Positions 1-6,999 of a stretch of DNA of 8,617 nucleotides are shown in pieces. Source of the DNA: an uncultured Cellvibrio sp. (GTDB lineage: Bacteria > Pseudomonadota > Gammaproteobacteria > Pseudomonadales > Cellvibrionaceae); the NCBI GenBank assembly GCA_946482345.1, contig CAMLRJ010000117.1:1-8617 (forward strand), read 5' to 3'. How positions within the stretch are numbered: position 1 is the stretch's first letter; the number at the start of each line of letters is the position of its first letter. The notes under the pieces were generated by a model. It was not told where the DNA came from, ran no database searches, and saw only the letters and a program-made list of their open reading frames with translations. A program made the position numbers and the translations under genes.

Positions 1-485
1 TCATCCAAAAATAATAATGAAGGTTTATGTAATGTAGCAGCTGCCAGAGCCAGTCGTTGTTTTTGACCACCACTGAGTGCGCCTGCCATGACTTTTTTCT
101 TATCGGTTAAATGATAGAGTGACAAAAGTTCATCAATGCGCTGTCTGGCGTAATGTTTTTCAAGGCTATAAATTTTTGCTACAAACTGTAGATTTTCAAG
201 AAGTGACAGATTTTCATAGAGTGAAAATTTTTGCGTCATGTAGCCAATTTGATTGCGAAGCTTTTCTGCATCTTGTGGTAGATCGCAATTTAATACTTTT
301 ATTTTTCCCTTGGTGGGTGTGAGTAAACCGGTGAGCATGCGAATCGATGTTGATTTGCCGCAACCATTGGGGCCAAGGAATCCATAAATGCAACCCTTGG
401 GGACTTTGAGGTCAAGATTATTAACCGCAAAATAATCACCAAATTGCCGTGACATGCCCTCCGCTTCAATTACCCACTCGGTCAT
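1..485 (-). CDS. ABC transporter ATP-binding protein, 3' part missing (YbhF-like exporter ATPase)
   Basis: This is the ATP-hydrolysing subunit of an ABC exporter, expected at the cytoplasmic face of the inner membrane. I translated 161 codons before the window ends. Walker A (GPNGCGKST) is at residues 38-46, the Q-loop glutamine is in YMTQK at about residue 85, and the signature LSGGQKQR is at 137-144. Walker B (LLFLD, with the first two bases of the Glu codon) falls exactly on the window edge. The D-loop, the H-loop and any second ATPase domain are therefore not visible. The ATG overlaps the adaptor gene's TGA as ATGA (485-482), and GGAG lies 5 bases upstream, so the start is secure and translation is probably coupled. 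The family assignment (ABC-2 type, with a HlyD partner) comes from gene order and sequence character. The substrate is unknown; YbhF/YbhG-type pumps export drugs or other amphiphiles. Confidence 0.93.
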   Translation of the reverse strand, partial: MTEWVIEAEGMSRQFGDYFAVNNLDLKVPKGCIYGFLGPNGCGKSTSIRMLTGLLTPTKGKIKVLNCDLPQDAEKLRNQIGYMTQKFSLYENLSLLENLQFVAKIYSLEKHYARQRIDELLSLYHLTDKKKVMAGALSGGQKQRLALAAATLHKPSLLFLD

Positions 486-1420
486 TTTAGCTCCATGTGC
501 AGTGGAATTCCGGTTGGCAATTGTGCAGCATCTTGCAGATTGACTTCCATTTTATACATCAAACGTGTGCGTTCAGATTGGTGCAGTGAAAAATAAGGTG
601 TAAAAAAAGGGCGGGGACTAATAAAACGGATTTTTCCGGAAAAAGGTTTTTCGATTCCATCGATATAAATATCAACTGTGTCGTTCAGTTTGTATTTTGC
701 AAGTGATGTTTCCGGTAAAGATAAACGCGCAAAAGGCATGCTATCAGCTGCAATAATTGCCACTACTGCACCCAGAGGAACACGTTCGCCAACCTCATAG
801 GGAAAATCCTCCAGCACACCGTCACGGGTTGCTTTGATTTGCAAATCATCCAGCTTTTTTTGTTCTTGTGCCAATAAAGCCTCTGCATTTTTTAATGCGG
901 CTTCGGCTTGTTGAATAATTTCTTCACGATTTCCGGTTTGTAACTCATGAAATTGTTGCTGGCTGTCATCCAATTGCGCCTTGGCCAAATCAAATTGCAA
1001 TTTGGCTTGATCCAATTCTGCGTCTGAAATCAAAGACTGTTTGCGTAATGACTCGCGACGCTGTAACTCCCGCTGTGTATTATCCAATTTTATTTTAGCT
1101 TGTTGTACACGCGCCTTGGCGCTGGCTATTTGTTCCTGACGTGTACCATTTTTATAAAAATTCAATGAAGCTTCCAATCGGCTTCGCTCAGCTTGCATTT
1201 GGTTAACGCGCTCTGATTCCAGAGTCGAATCGAGGCTCAATAACAAATCTCCTTTTTTTACTTGCGCTCCTTCTACAACAGCGTGATTCAATATGATTTC
1301 ATTTGCCGTTGCAGATAGCGTAATGCGATCGCGTTCGAGTGTGCCGAATGCAGAGGGTGGCTCCATTTGTTCGCAGGCGGTTAATTGAATACCTAATATT
1401 AGCAACAATATTTTTTTCAA
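482..1420 (-). CDS. HlyD-family periplasmic adaptor, predicted lipoprotein (YbhG-like)
   Basis: This 312-residue protein is a membrane-fusion (periplasmic adaptor) subunit that would link an ABC exporter to an outer-membrane channel. Residues 1-16 form a lipoprotein signal ending in the lipobox LTAC, with Cys16 as the lipidation site. One half of a lipoyl/barrel-sandwich domain spans about 26-64 (VVEGAQVKKGDLL). A long Glu/Gln/Lys/Ala-rich coiled coil runs from about 65 to 193. The second lipoyl half is at about 195-224 and a beta-barrel domain follows to the end, with an ISPRPFFTP segment typical of YbhG-type adaptors. The start is TTG: GGAG lies 9 bases upstream and an in-frame TAA two codons upstream rules out a longer form. 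The gene overlaps the ATPase gene by 4 bases. The lipid anchor is notable because E. coli YbhG has an ordinary N-terminal signal. Substrate unknown. Confidence 0.92.
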   Translation of the reverse strand: MKKILLLILGIQLTACEQMEPPSAFGTLERDRITLSATANEIILNHAVVEGAQVKKGDLLLSLDSTLESERVNQMQAERSRLEASLNFYKNGTRQEQIASAKARVQQAKIKLDNTQRELQRRESLRKQSLISDAELDQAKLQFDLAKAQLDDSQQQFHELQTGNREEIIQQAEAALKNAEALLAQEQKKLDDLQIKATRDGVLEDFPYEVGERVPLGAVVAIIAADSMPFARLSLPETSLAKYKLNDTVDIYIDGIEKPFSGKIRFISPRPFFTPYFSLHQSERTRLMYKMEVNLQDAAQLPTGIPLHMELK

Positions 1421-1483
1421 TTGTTAATGCTCCGAATTTATTGCATGCCTGAATTTTATCTTGGTCGTTACAGTGATGATGTC

Positions 1484-2638
1484 CTACAAACAAAATTTCT
1501 CAATTAACTGCCGAACAATTTTTACCGCAGGTTCCAGTTGATTTAATGCGATAAATTCATCGGGTTGATGAGCTTGATCGATTGAGCCAGGGCCGAGAAT
1601 AATCGTTTGCATGTTCAGTTGTTGCATAAAGGGGGCTTCAGTGGCGAAGGCGACGCTTTCAGATGCATGGCCGGAAAGTTGCTCGCCGATTTTTACCAGT
1701 TCTGAATTTTCATCTTCTGCAAAAGGTTCTACACCTTCAAATAATGATGAAAATACAATATCGGTTTTGCTGGCTTCAGCAATCGGGTTGAGTCTTCGTT
1801 GGATAATGTCACGCAATTGGTGGTTGTCCATGCCGGGTAGCAATCGTAAATCAAAATGCAATTCGCATTCGCCGCAGATTCGGTTGGCACCATCACCGCC
1901 GTGAATGCAACCTAAATTCAGTGTAGGTGTTTGCACTGCAAAACCGGAGTTGTGATATTGCAGTTGTAATTCGTTGCGCAATTTTTTTAATTCGATTATG
2001 ACATCTGACATCACATCCAATGCATTTTTCCCCAATGCGGGGTTGGATGAATGTCCGCTTTTTCCTTGCACACGAATGCATTCCATCATGATGCCCTTGT
2101 GCATACGGATAGGTTTTAATTCGGTGGGTTCACCAATAACGGCATAACGAGGTGTGTTACCTGCAATTCCTTGTTTAGCCAATGCACGTGCGCCACTCAT
2201 GCTGCTTTCTTCATCTGCAGTGGCTAATACAATTAATGGATGTTTAAACGTCTTTTGCAAATATGGTTGTACTGCTTGCAATATGATGGGGAAAAACCCT
2301 TTCATATCGGTTGCACCCAATCCATAAAGTTTTTGGTTTTTTTCAATTAGTGTGAATGGATCGGATTGCCAACGGTTTTCATCATAAGGAACAGTATCGC
2401 TGTGGCCTGCCAGGACTAATCCGCCATCGCCTTGACCTAAAGTGGCAATCAAATTGGCTTTGCCAGTTTGTGCCAGTGGCATGATTCGGGTGTTGAATCC
2501 TGCATCACCAAACCAATTGGCCAGCAATTCAATAACCGGTAAATTCGGCATGTCCCATTTGGCGACTGCACAACTGACGGAGGGCTTGGCAACCAGTTGT
2601 GTCAGTTGGTCTTTATAAAGATTGGTGTTGAACGACAT
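1484..2638 (-). CDS. argE: Acetylornithine deacetylase ArgE (M20 metallopeptidase family)
   Basis: ArgE hydrolyses N2-acetylornithine to ornithine and acetate, the deacetylation step of linear arginine biosynthesis, in the cytoplasm. At 384 residues it has the usual length. The di-zinc centre is intact: GHSDTVP at 78-84 (His79, Asp81), GATDMKG at 108-114 (bridging Asp111), ADEES at 141-145 (general base Glu143, ligand Glu144), GEPTE at 169-173 (Glu170), and AHQPDE at 356-361 (His357). A dimerisation/lid domain lies between roughly 180 and 295, with the family's GKSGHSS motif at 192-198. DapE is the closest alternative, but the GHSDTVPYD and IGEPTELKP context favours ArgE. The ATG at 2638 follows only a weak GCGGAT and lies inside an inverted repeat. 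Neighbours are unrelated to arginine: a surface lipoprotein gene 74 bases upstream and an exporter adaptor 63 bases downstream. Confidence 0.93.
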   Translation of the reverse strand: MSFNTNLYKDQLTQLVAKPSVSCAVAKWDMPNLPVIELLANWFGDAGFNTRIMPLAQTGKANLIATLGQGDGGLVLAGHSDTVPYDENRWQSDPFTLIEKNQKLYGLGATDMKGFFPIILQAVQPYLQKTFKHPLIVLATADEESSMSGARALAKQGIAGNTPRYAVIGEPTELKPIRMHKGIMMECIRVQGKSGHSSNPALGKNALDVMSDVIIELKKLRNELQLQYHNSGFAVQTPTLNLGCIHGGDGANRICGECELHFDLRLLPGMDNHQLRDIIQRRLNPIAEASKTDIVFSSLFEGVEPFAEDENSELVKIGEQLSGHASESVAFATEAPFMQQLNMQTIILGPGSIDQAHQPDEFIALNQLEPAVKIVRQLIEKFCL

Positions 2639-2674
2639 AGAATTATCCGCTTGAGTCAGCCAGATAATTCTATG
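2636..2674 (-). promoter_or_regulatory. 12-bp perfect inverted repeat covering the argE start codon
   Basis: The arms catagaattatc (2636-2647) and gataattctatg (2663-2674) are exact reverse complements separated by 15 bases. In the argE transcript the 3' arm ends exactly with the ATG start codon, and the weak Shine-Dalgarno GCGGAT straddles the loop and the stem base. A folded hairpin would hide the start site; alternatively, the arms are half-sites for a dimeric regulator. No U-tract follows, so it is not an intrinsic terminator. The structure is seen directly; its regulatory role is inference. Confidence 0.6.
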
Positions 2675-2689
2675 CTTGCCATGAATGAA

Positions 2690-2695
2690 ATTATA
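2690..2695 (-). promoter_or_regulatory. Candidate -10 box (TATAAT) upstream of argE
   Basis: A consensus TATAAT reads on the minus strand at 2695-2690, in the 74-base gap before argE and downstream of an A-rich tract. No good -35 hexamer is found 16-18 bases upstream, so this is a -10-only candidate. Transcription would begin near 2682, giving a leader of roughly 45 bases that contains the inverted repeat. The gap is AT-rich, so a chance match is possible. Confidence 0.35.
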
Positions 2696-2712
2696 CTTTT
2701 TTATTTACCCAA

Positions 2713-4566
2713 TCATTCTTGCGAAAAAGGTGCAATACCAAATACCGCAATCTCGTTGATCCTGGCATGCGTCGATTGTGCCAACGAACCTCTTCTGGCG
2801 ACAACGCGCAAATTGCTTGTGGTGATAGTCGGTATTGCGTGCGCGCGATGCAATTGATTGTTATCAGTGATAGATACAAGCAGTGTCCAGGTTTGACCAT
2901 TCAAATATTCAATATCGTAATCGCGAATAATATAGTCAGCGGTTGTGAAAATATCGACGCTGTTAATGGTTACGGCGGATGACCAGGTGAGTTCGACCCA
3001 TTGCGGTAAAGAAACCGTATTATTATTGACCCAGCTTTGCAAACCACCTAACTCGTGACTCACGCTGTAATCATTAACGCGATAAGGATAATAGCAATGC
3101 AAATCTGATTCAGCATCCGGGCAATAAGTTGATGAGGCAGTGGCAAAAGCATAGGGGGCAATATTGCTCACCAGAACACGAATACTGCTCGTGCCGGTGT
3201 TGCCGTGACTATCTGTCGCAGAATAAGTAATTGTGTGTGTCCCCATGGATAAAGTATTGATGTCCAGCGATGTGCCGTAACCTAAAAATCCATCGATACT
3301 TGAAGTCCAGCGTAATGTGGTAATGGGTTGGCCTGTTGCTGCGCTTTGATTAATTTGTTCTTGCGTTGGCAGTGCGCCATCTTCCTGATCATTTGCGTAA
3401 CCCTGAAGATCAAGTGTGTCGCCCAGTTGTATTGCATAACCATCTTGCTGCTCAATAAAAACGGAAGGAAGAGTGCCTTGCAAAAGCACACTCAGGTTAT
3501 AGCTGGCTGTTGCAGGTAAATAAATATCATCTGCTGCTTTTGTTGCAGTGATAATCACATTGCCAATACTGACACCGGTTACCACACCTTGTGCATTGAC
3601 AGTGGCGACAGCTGTGTTCGAAGAAGAATAAATAATGTCGCCAGATCCTGGCGCAGCAGCAGTATTTAATGTGTTGGTCAATTGTTGGTAGAGATAAACA
3701 CTTGCAGAACTGCTGGTTGCAAATTGAATGGTTTGCGGGAGTTGTGGTTCTGCACCATTACGAATAATTGCAACGCCCCGATTGGCATGAGTTGCAGTTC
3801 CATCAATTGCAGTGACTTGCAAACTAAAACTTTTATCAATTTCTTCGTTGATGTCATCAATAAGAGTCACGGGAATTTCTTTTAATACTTCACCGGGCGC
3901 AAACGTCATTTCACCGGAAACAGGAATGTAATCTGCGTTGGTTGCTGTTCCATCCTGTGTCACGTAAGAAACACTAATGGGTGATGTGCCAGGAGCATTT
4001 AATTGAACTTTAAATGTGGCAATTTTATCTTTTTCATTAAACACACCGCCAATCACTTTCACAAAAGTCGGTACAGGTTTTACGAAAATAGAGAGAGTGG
4101 CAGAATTAATTCTGTCTTCACTGTCTTGTGCAGTTAAACGGAACTCCAGCGTCGTTGCTACATTCACATCCGGCAGCAAAATAATATTTTCCAATTCCAG
4201 CGGTGATGGAATGATGACTGTTGGTCCGCTGACTTGTGTCCAAAGTGTTTTGACGATTTGCGAACCTGCAGCAGCGGTGACTGTGCCTCTTAAATTTAAT
4301 AACACATTGGGATCAGCCAATTGTCGCTGACCAACGGAAATTTGCGGTAATAATTCCAGTGTTGAAGGCGACACCGGATTTTCTCCGCTGGGGCCCGGCA
4401 CCAACACTTCGCCATCAATACCACCGGCAACCGGTGAGGGCAGGTCATTGTCGGTAGATGTACTGGATGGATTTCCACCGCCACAACCGGTTAATGCCAA
4501 ACTCAGAGTTATGCAAAATAATACAAGATAATTTGTGTTGAAAAATTTCAAAAAATTAGAATTCAT
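2713..4566 (-). CDS. Multidomain surface lipoprotein: Ig-like, Calx-beta, Big2-like and F5/8 type C (discoidin) domains
   Basis: This 617-residue protein has a lipoprotein signal ending in LTGC (Cys28), followed by GGG and no Asp at +2, which favours outer-membrane sorting. A Ser/Pro/Gly-rich linker (about 30-70) leads into a K319L/REJ-type Ig domain (about 75-163, WTQVSGP). A Calx-beta domain (about 165-272) carries the hallmark DGTATNADY. A Big2-like domain (about 275-360) contains SSNTAVATVNAQGVVTG, and another Ig/cadherin-like domain (about 365-466) contains YSATDSHGNTG. The last unit (about 468-610) resembles an F5/8 type C/discoidin domain, a fold that commonly binds carbohydrate or lipid. 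No catalytic domain is seen, so adhesion or substrate binding is the likely role. GGAGG lies 8 bases before the ATG, and the gene overlaps the autotransporter gene by 11 bases (ATGAATTCTAA). The ligand is unknown. Confidence 0.85.
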   Translation of the reverse strand: MNSNFLKFFNTNYLVLFCITLSLALTGCGGGNPSSTSTDNDLPSPVAGGIDGEVLVPGPSGENPVSPSTLELLPQISVGQRQLADPNVLLNLRGTVTAAAGSQIVKTLWTQVSGPTVIIPSPLELENIILLPDVNVATTLEFRLTAQDSEDRINSATLSIFVKPVPTFVKVIGGVFNEKDKIATFKVQLNAPGTSPISVSYVTQDGTATNADYIPVSGEMTFAPGEVLKEIPVTLIDDINEEIDKSFSLQVTAIDGTATHANRGVAIIRNGAEPQLPQTIQFATSSSASVYLYQQLTNTLNTAAAPGSGDIIYSSSNTAVATVNAQGVVTGVSIGNVIITATKAADDIYLPATASYNLSVLLQGTLPSVFIEQQDGYAIQLGDTLDLQGYANDQEDGALPTQEQINQSAATGQPITTLRWTSSIDGFLGYGTSLDINTLSMGTHTITYSATDSHGNTGTSSIRVLVSNIAPYAFATASSTYCPDAESDLHCYYPYRVNDYSVSHELGGLQSWVNNNTVSLPQWVELTWSSAVTINSVDIFTTADYIIRDYDIEYLNGQTWTLLVSITDNNQLHRAHAIPTITTSNLRVVARRGSLAQSTHARINEIAVFGIAPFSQE

Positions 4567-6169
4567 AACGAATCCCTCCCTGAACCTGATAGGCCGATAA
4601 GTTGTCGTAATTAATTATTTTTTGGTATTGGACGAAACCTGACAGGCCTCGTTTAAAAATGAAAGAAGAGCCTGCGGATATTTGCCAGAAAGATTTATCT
4701 TCGCCATCATTTTGCAAACCAAAGGTATTTTCCGGATCAGTATCATAAGCAAATTGAGATGCGACCGGATCAAAACCTGAATTGACTTCGCTGAGCATGG
4801 TCAGTTTCAGTGTTGGAATCAGCACGCCCCAATTTCTATTGAATACATAAGTCGTTTCCATGCCTGCACCCAGCGTAAGCTGCTCGGTAGATTGTTTACC
4901 AATCATCATAGGTAAACCGCCGTTGCCATTTTCACCGTAAGCATCAACATTGTTTTGCAGGTAATCAAAACGAACGAAAGGAAAAAGCGTCAGTGCACCT
5001 TTATTCCATTCCCATTGGAATTGGGAATTAAATAAAAGTTGTGATCCATTTGTAGAGCCGCGCATAGTGTCGCTGACCAGTGTTTCACCTTCGCTATATT
5101 GAACCCTGCGCAGTGAATCAAATGAGGTAAAGGTATAACCCAATTGTGTTTCCAGTGATGAGTATTCCATGCTGTAGGAATTGAAAATAATAAAACTGGT
5201 GGCTTCGCTTTCGAGGTTGCCATTTTGTCCCGAGTAATCCAGATCATTTTGATTAAAGCCCATCGCACCACCGACTACCCAATCATCATTCAGACGATAA
5301 TCAATACCAAAAGTCAGTGTATTACCTGATGATTTGTAGCCGGATTCCAAATCGCTGGTATCTCTTTTTGCTGCTTGATGCTGCACACTGGCAAAAAATC
5401 CTAAAGCCGACCAGATAGGTTCTTCATCGCCCGCACCTCCACCTGATGGTTGGTTTCGGGACACCATTCCATTTAATGTGAAACGATTATTGCCTGTTTG
5501 TAATTGGCCAATACGCTGGGATACAGCTGATGTTTGTGTGCGAGTGGATTCAGAAGTGACGCGCATTAATGCAATAGTTTCTTCCGGTGCAATTTGTCTG
5601 AGCGCTTCGTTAGCTGCATCCGGATCATTCTCGGCGAGTGCATCAAGTGCATTACAGCGTTCCAATAAATTACGACGCCCTGAACCTAATTCACTATCGG
5701 AAATTTCTCTTAATTGGGTACACACCTGATCCATGGCTACTGCAAGGCTGCGATTATTATCACCGGTTGATGCATTGACGAAATTACTACCGGTCACATT
5801 AATTGTGACTGTCGCGGTAGCTGTGAGTGCTTCCTGGGTTTGTGTTTCCTGAATGGTGTAAGTAAATGTATCGACACCCTGAAAATCAGGATTGGGTGTA
5901 TAGACAACACTGCCGTCAGGATTCAGGGCTGCAGTTCCGTTACCTGGAGATGAAACACCAATCACCGCTATTGCATCACCATCAGAATCGAAGTCATTAC
6001 TGATTAAATTCAGTGTGATATTGGTATTAACCGGAATGCTGCGATTATCATTCACCGCGCTTGGCGCAGCTGCATAGACAATACCAGGCAGGGTTATGGC
6101 AATCAGTACAAGAGTGCAGGCCAGAGTAGAGGGAGTAAAATTTTTTGTGGTTCGGTCATAAACAATCAT
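4556..6169 (-). CDS. Autotransporter-type outer-membrane beta-barrel protein with a cadherin/Ig-like passenger
   Basis: This 537-residue protein is predicted to insert in the outer membrane. A signal peptide covers about 1-33 (cleavage after IVYA). A cadherin-like/Big domain follows at about 36-124, with the acidic NDFDSDGD segment (58-65, possible calcium site) and the pattern PNPDFQGVDTFTYTI. A helical linker (about 135-225) has two cysteines (about 150 and 172) and the phrase IAPEETIAL. The C-terminal autotransporter barrel (about 252-537) has alternating aromatic strands and ends in IRYEF, the usual terminal-Phe signal for BAM assembly. The frame stays open to 6301, but the ATG at 6169 is chosen because AAGGAA lies 9 bases upstream and the signal peptide begins there. 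The passenger is far shorter than typical beta-helix passengers and shows no protease or lipase motif. The gene is followed by an overlapping lipoprotein gene. Confidence 0.85.
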   Translation of the reverse strand: MIVYDRTTKNFTPSTLACTLVLIAITLPGIVYAAAPSAVNDNRSIPVNTNITLNLISNDFDSDGDAIAVIGVSSPGNGTAALNPDGSVVYTPNPDFQGVDTFTYTIQETQTQEALTATATVTINVTGSNFVNASTGDNNRSLAVAMDQVCTQLREISDSELGSGRRNLLERCNALDALAENDPDAANEALRQIAPEETIALMRVTSESTRTQTSAVSQRIGQLQTGNNRFTLNGMVSRNQPSGGGAGDEEPIWSALGFFASVQHQAAKRDTSDLESGYKSSGNTLTFGIDYRLNDDWVVGGAMGFNQNDLDYSGQNGNLESEATSFIIFNSYSMEYSSLETQLGYTFTSFDSLRRVQYSEGETLVSDTMRGSTNGSQLLFNSQFQWEWNKGALTLFPFVRFDYLQNNVDAYGENGNGGLPMMIGKQSTEQLTLGAGMETTYVFNRNWGVLIPTLKLTMLSEVNSGFDPVASQFAYDTDPENTFGLQNDGEDKSFWQISAGSSFIFKRGLSGFVQYQKIINYDNLSAYQVQGGIRYEF

Positions 6170-6438
6170 GGACGTAGATTCCTTGTTTTTATTTGGCTGA
6201 TTCAACGGTGAAGTACATAACAAATTTTCTATTATCTTTAATATCATTTCGTGAAAAATGGTCGCCACTATATAAAAAAATTCATCCAAAAGCATCAGCA
6301 ATCCTGAAGCAGGAAGATTTCATTATTGCAATAAAGTACAGATGGGGCTGGCAGATAAAACGGGGGATTACCGCAGAGATTTTTTAAGAAGCACAAACAC
6401 TAAAATAGCGATTTATTCTGTTGAAGGGATTGGATAGT
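6170..6438 (-). other. Leader and presumed promoter region of the autotransporter-lipoprotein operon
   Basis: About 270 bases separate the cold-shock gene's terminator from the autotransporter start. I find no convincing gene on either strand. The region is AT-rich and includes TTTTTTTATATAG on the minus strand, with TATATA as a possible -10, but no well-spaced -35 hexamer is clear. The only firm signal is the Shine-Dalgarno AAGGAA at 6184-6179. A promoter is expected here because a terminator lies upstream; its exact position is not resolved. Confidence 0.4.
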
Positions 6439-6493
6439 AAAAAATCAATCGGGAATAAGGCCTGATGGTTTGACCGGGCTTGCTCCCAATTGA
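6439..6493 (-). terminator. Likely intrinsic terminator of the cold-shock gene
   Basis: On the minus strand, TCAATTGGGA (6493-6484) pairs with TCCCGATTGA (6454-6445) over ten positions with one G-U wobble, followed directly by six T residues (6444-6439). The 29-base interior contains a partial inner stem (AAGCC with GGCCTT). It begins 15 bases after the cold-shock stop codon, as expected for a monocistronic csp gene. The long interior makes it less ideal than the 7314-7343 terminator. Confidence 0.6.
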
Positions 6494-6508
6494 CTTTTGT
6501 TTGAATAC

Positions 6509-6715
6509 TTAGAGGGTGTGCACCTTATTCGCGCACGGGCCTTTTTGACCTTGGCCTACTTGAAATTCAACCTTCTGGCCTTCATTCAAGGTCGCAAAAC
6601 CGCCACCTGCTTGAATCTCTGAATGGTGAACAAACAAATCTTTGCTTCCATCATCAGGAGTAATGAAGCCAAAACCTTTGTCTGCATTAAACCACTTAAC
6701 TGTACCTTTACTCAT
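6509..6715 (-). CDS. Cold-shock protein, CspA family (nucleic-acid chaperone)
   Basis: This 68-residue single cold-shock domain protein binds single-stranded RNA and DNA in the cytoplasm and melts secondary structure. The N-terminus [10 protein letters not shown] is typical. RNP1 is KGFGFI at 13-18 and RNP2 is LFVHHS at 27-32. The C-terminal part (EGQKVEF, then QKGPCANKV) completes the five-strand barrel. The length equals that of CspA-family proteins. The frame can be extended upstream to 6754, but the extra 13 residues match nothing in the family and the ATG at 6715 gives the canonical N-terminus, with AGAAG a few bases upstream. Sequence alone does not say whether this paralog is cold-induced or constitutive. 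It is preceded by a leader hairpin and followed by a terminator, so it is probably a single-gene transcript. Confidence 0.96.
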   Translation of the reverse strand: MSKGTVKWFNADKGFGFITPDDGSKDLFVHHSEIQAGGGFATLNEGQKVEFQVGQGQKGPCANKVHTL

Positions 6716-6749
6716 ATGACATTCTTCTTTAGTGGTGAAATAAAATTGA

Positions 6750-6779
6750 CTCAAATCGCTATCACCATTACGACTTGAG
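6750..6779 (-). promoter_or_regulatory. Hairpin in the 5' leader of the cold-shock gene
   Basis: On the minus strand CTCAAGTCG (6779-6771) and CGATTTGAG (6758-6750) pair over nine positions with one G-U wobble around a 12-base loop. The stem ends 34 bases before the cold-shock ATG and is followed by a U-rich stretch. Leader structure that controls translation with temperature is well known for cspA in E. coli; whether this element works that way is inference. It lies in a gap of about 285 bases (6716-6999) with no convincing gene. Confidence 0.4.
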
Positions 6780-6999
6780 CTTTCGGATTTTTACTGTGGA
6801 ATAGTGTTATTCAGCAAACCTGCGCTGTCGTAAAGAAATCGAGTCATTACCGACCGGGAAGGGAGTGCAGGGATCTTACAGTAGTCTTCGTGATTTAGCG
6901 AAGCTTCTTTCAGCATTTGGGGTGAAATTTGATCGAATGTCGCATAAAGCATTGGTTGTGATGCTGAGGGGCTTGGTTAAATTGGATAATGTTTGCAGA

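Noticed and set aside
1611..1904. Plus-strand frame inside argE
   Set aside because: It is antisense to a gene with a full set of catalytic motifs, and its composition is Ser-rich without a domain.
2636..2674. ArgR operator (ARG boxes) at argE
   Set aside because: The arms contain AATT-type half-sites, but the spacing and the sequence do not give the 18-bp ARG box pattern of TGAAT and ATTCA around an AT core.
2636..2674. Intrinsic terminator of the lipoprotein gene
   Set aside because: The stem is AT-rich, no T-run follows on the minus strand, and the 3' arm runs into the argE coding start.
4016..4330. Plus-strand frame inside the lipoprotein gene
   Set aside because: It is antisense to well-formed Ig and Calx-beta domains, with no recognisable product.
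6170..6301. Longer N-terminus for the autotransporter beginning at 6301
   Set aside because: The extra 44 residues put the signal peptide in the interior, have no ribosome binding site and look like AT-rich leader; the ATG at 6169 has AAGGAA at good spacing.
6716..6754. 13-residue extension of the cold-shock protein using a TTG at 6754
   Set aside because: The family's canonical N-terminus MSKGTVKWF starts at 6715, and the extension lies in a structured leader.
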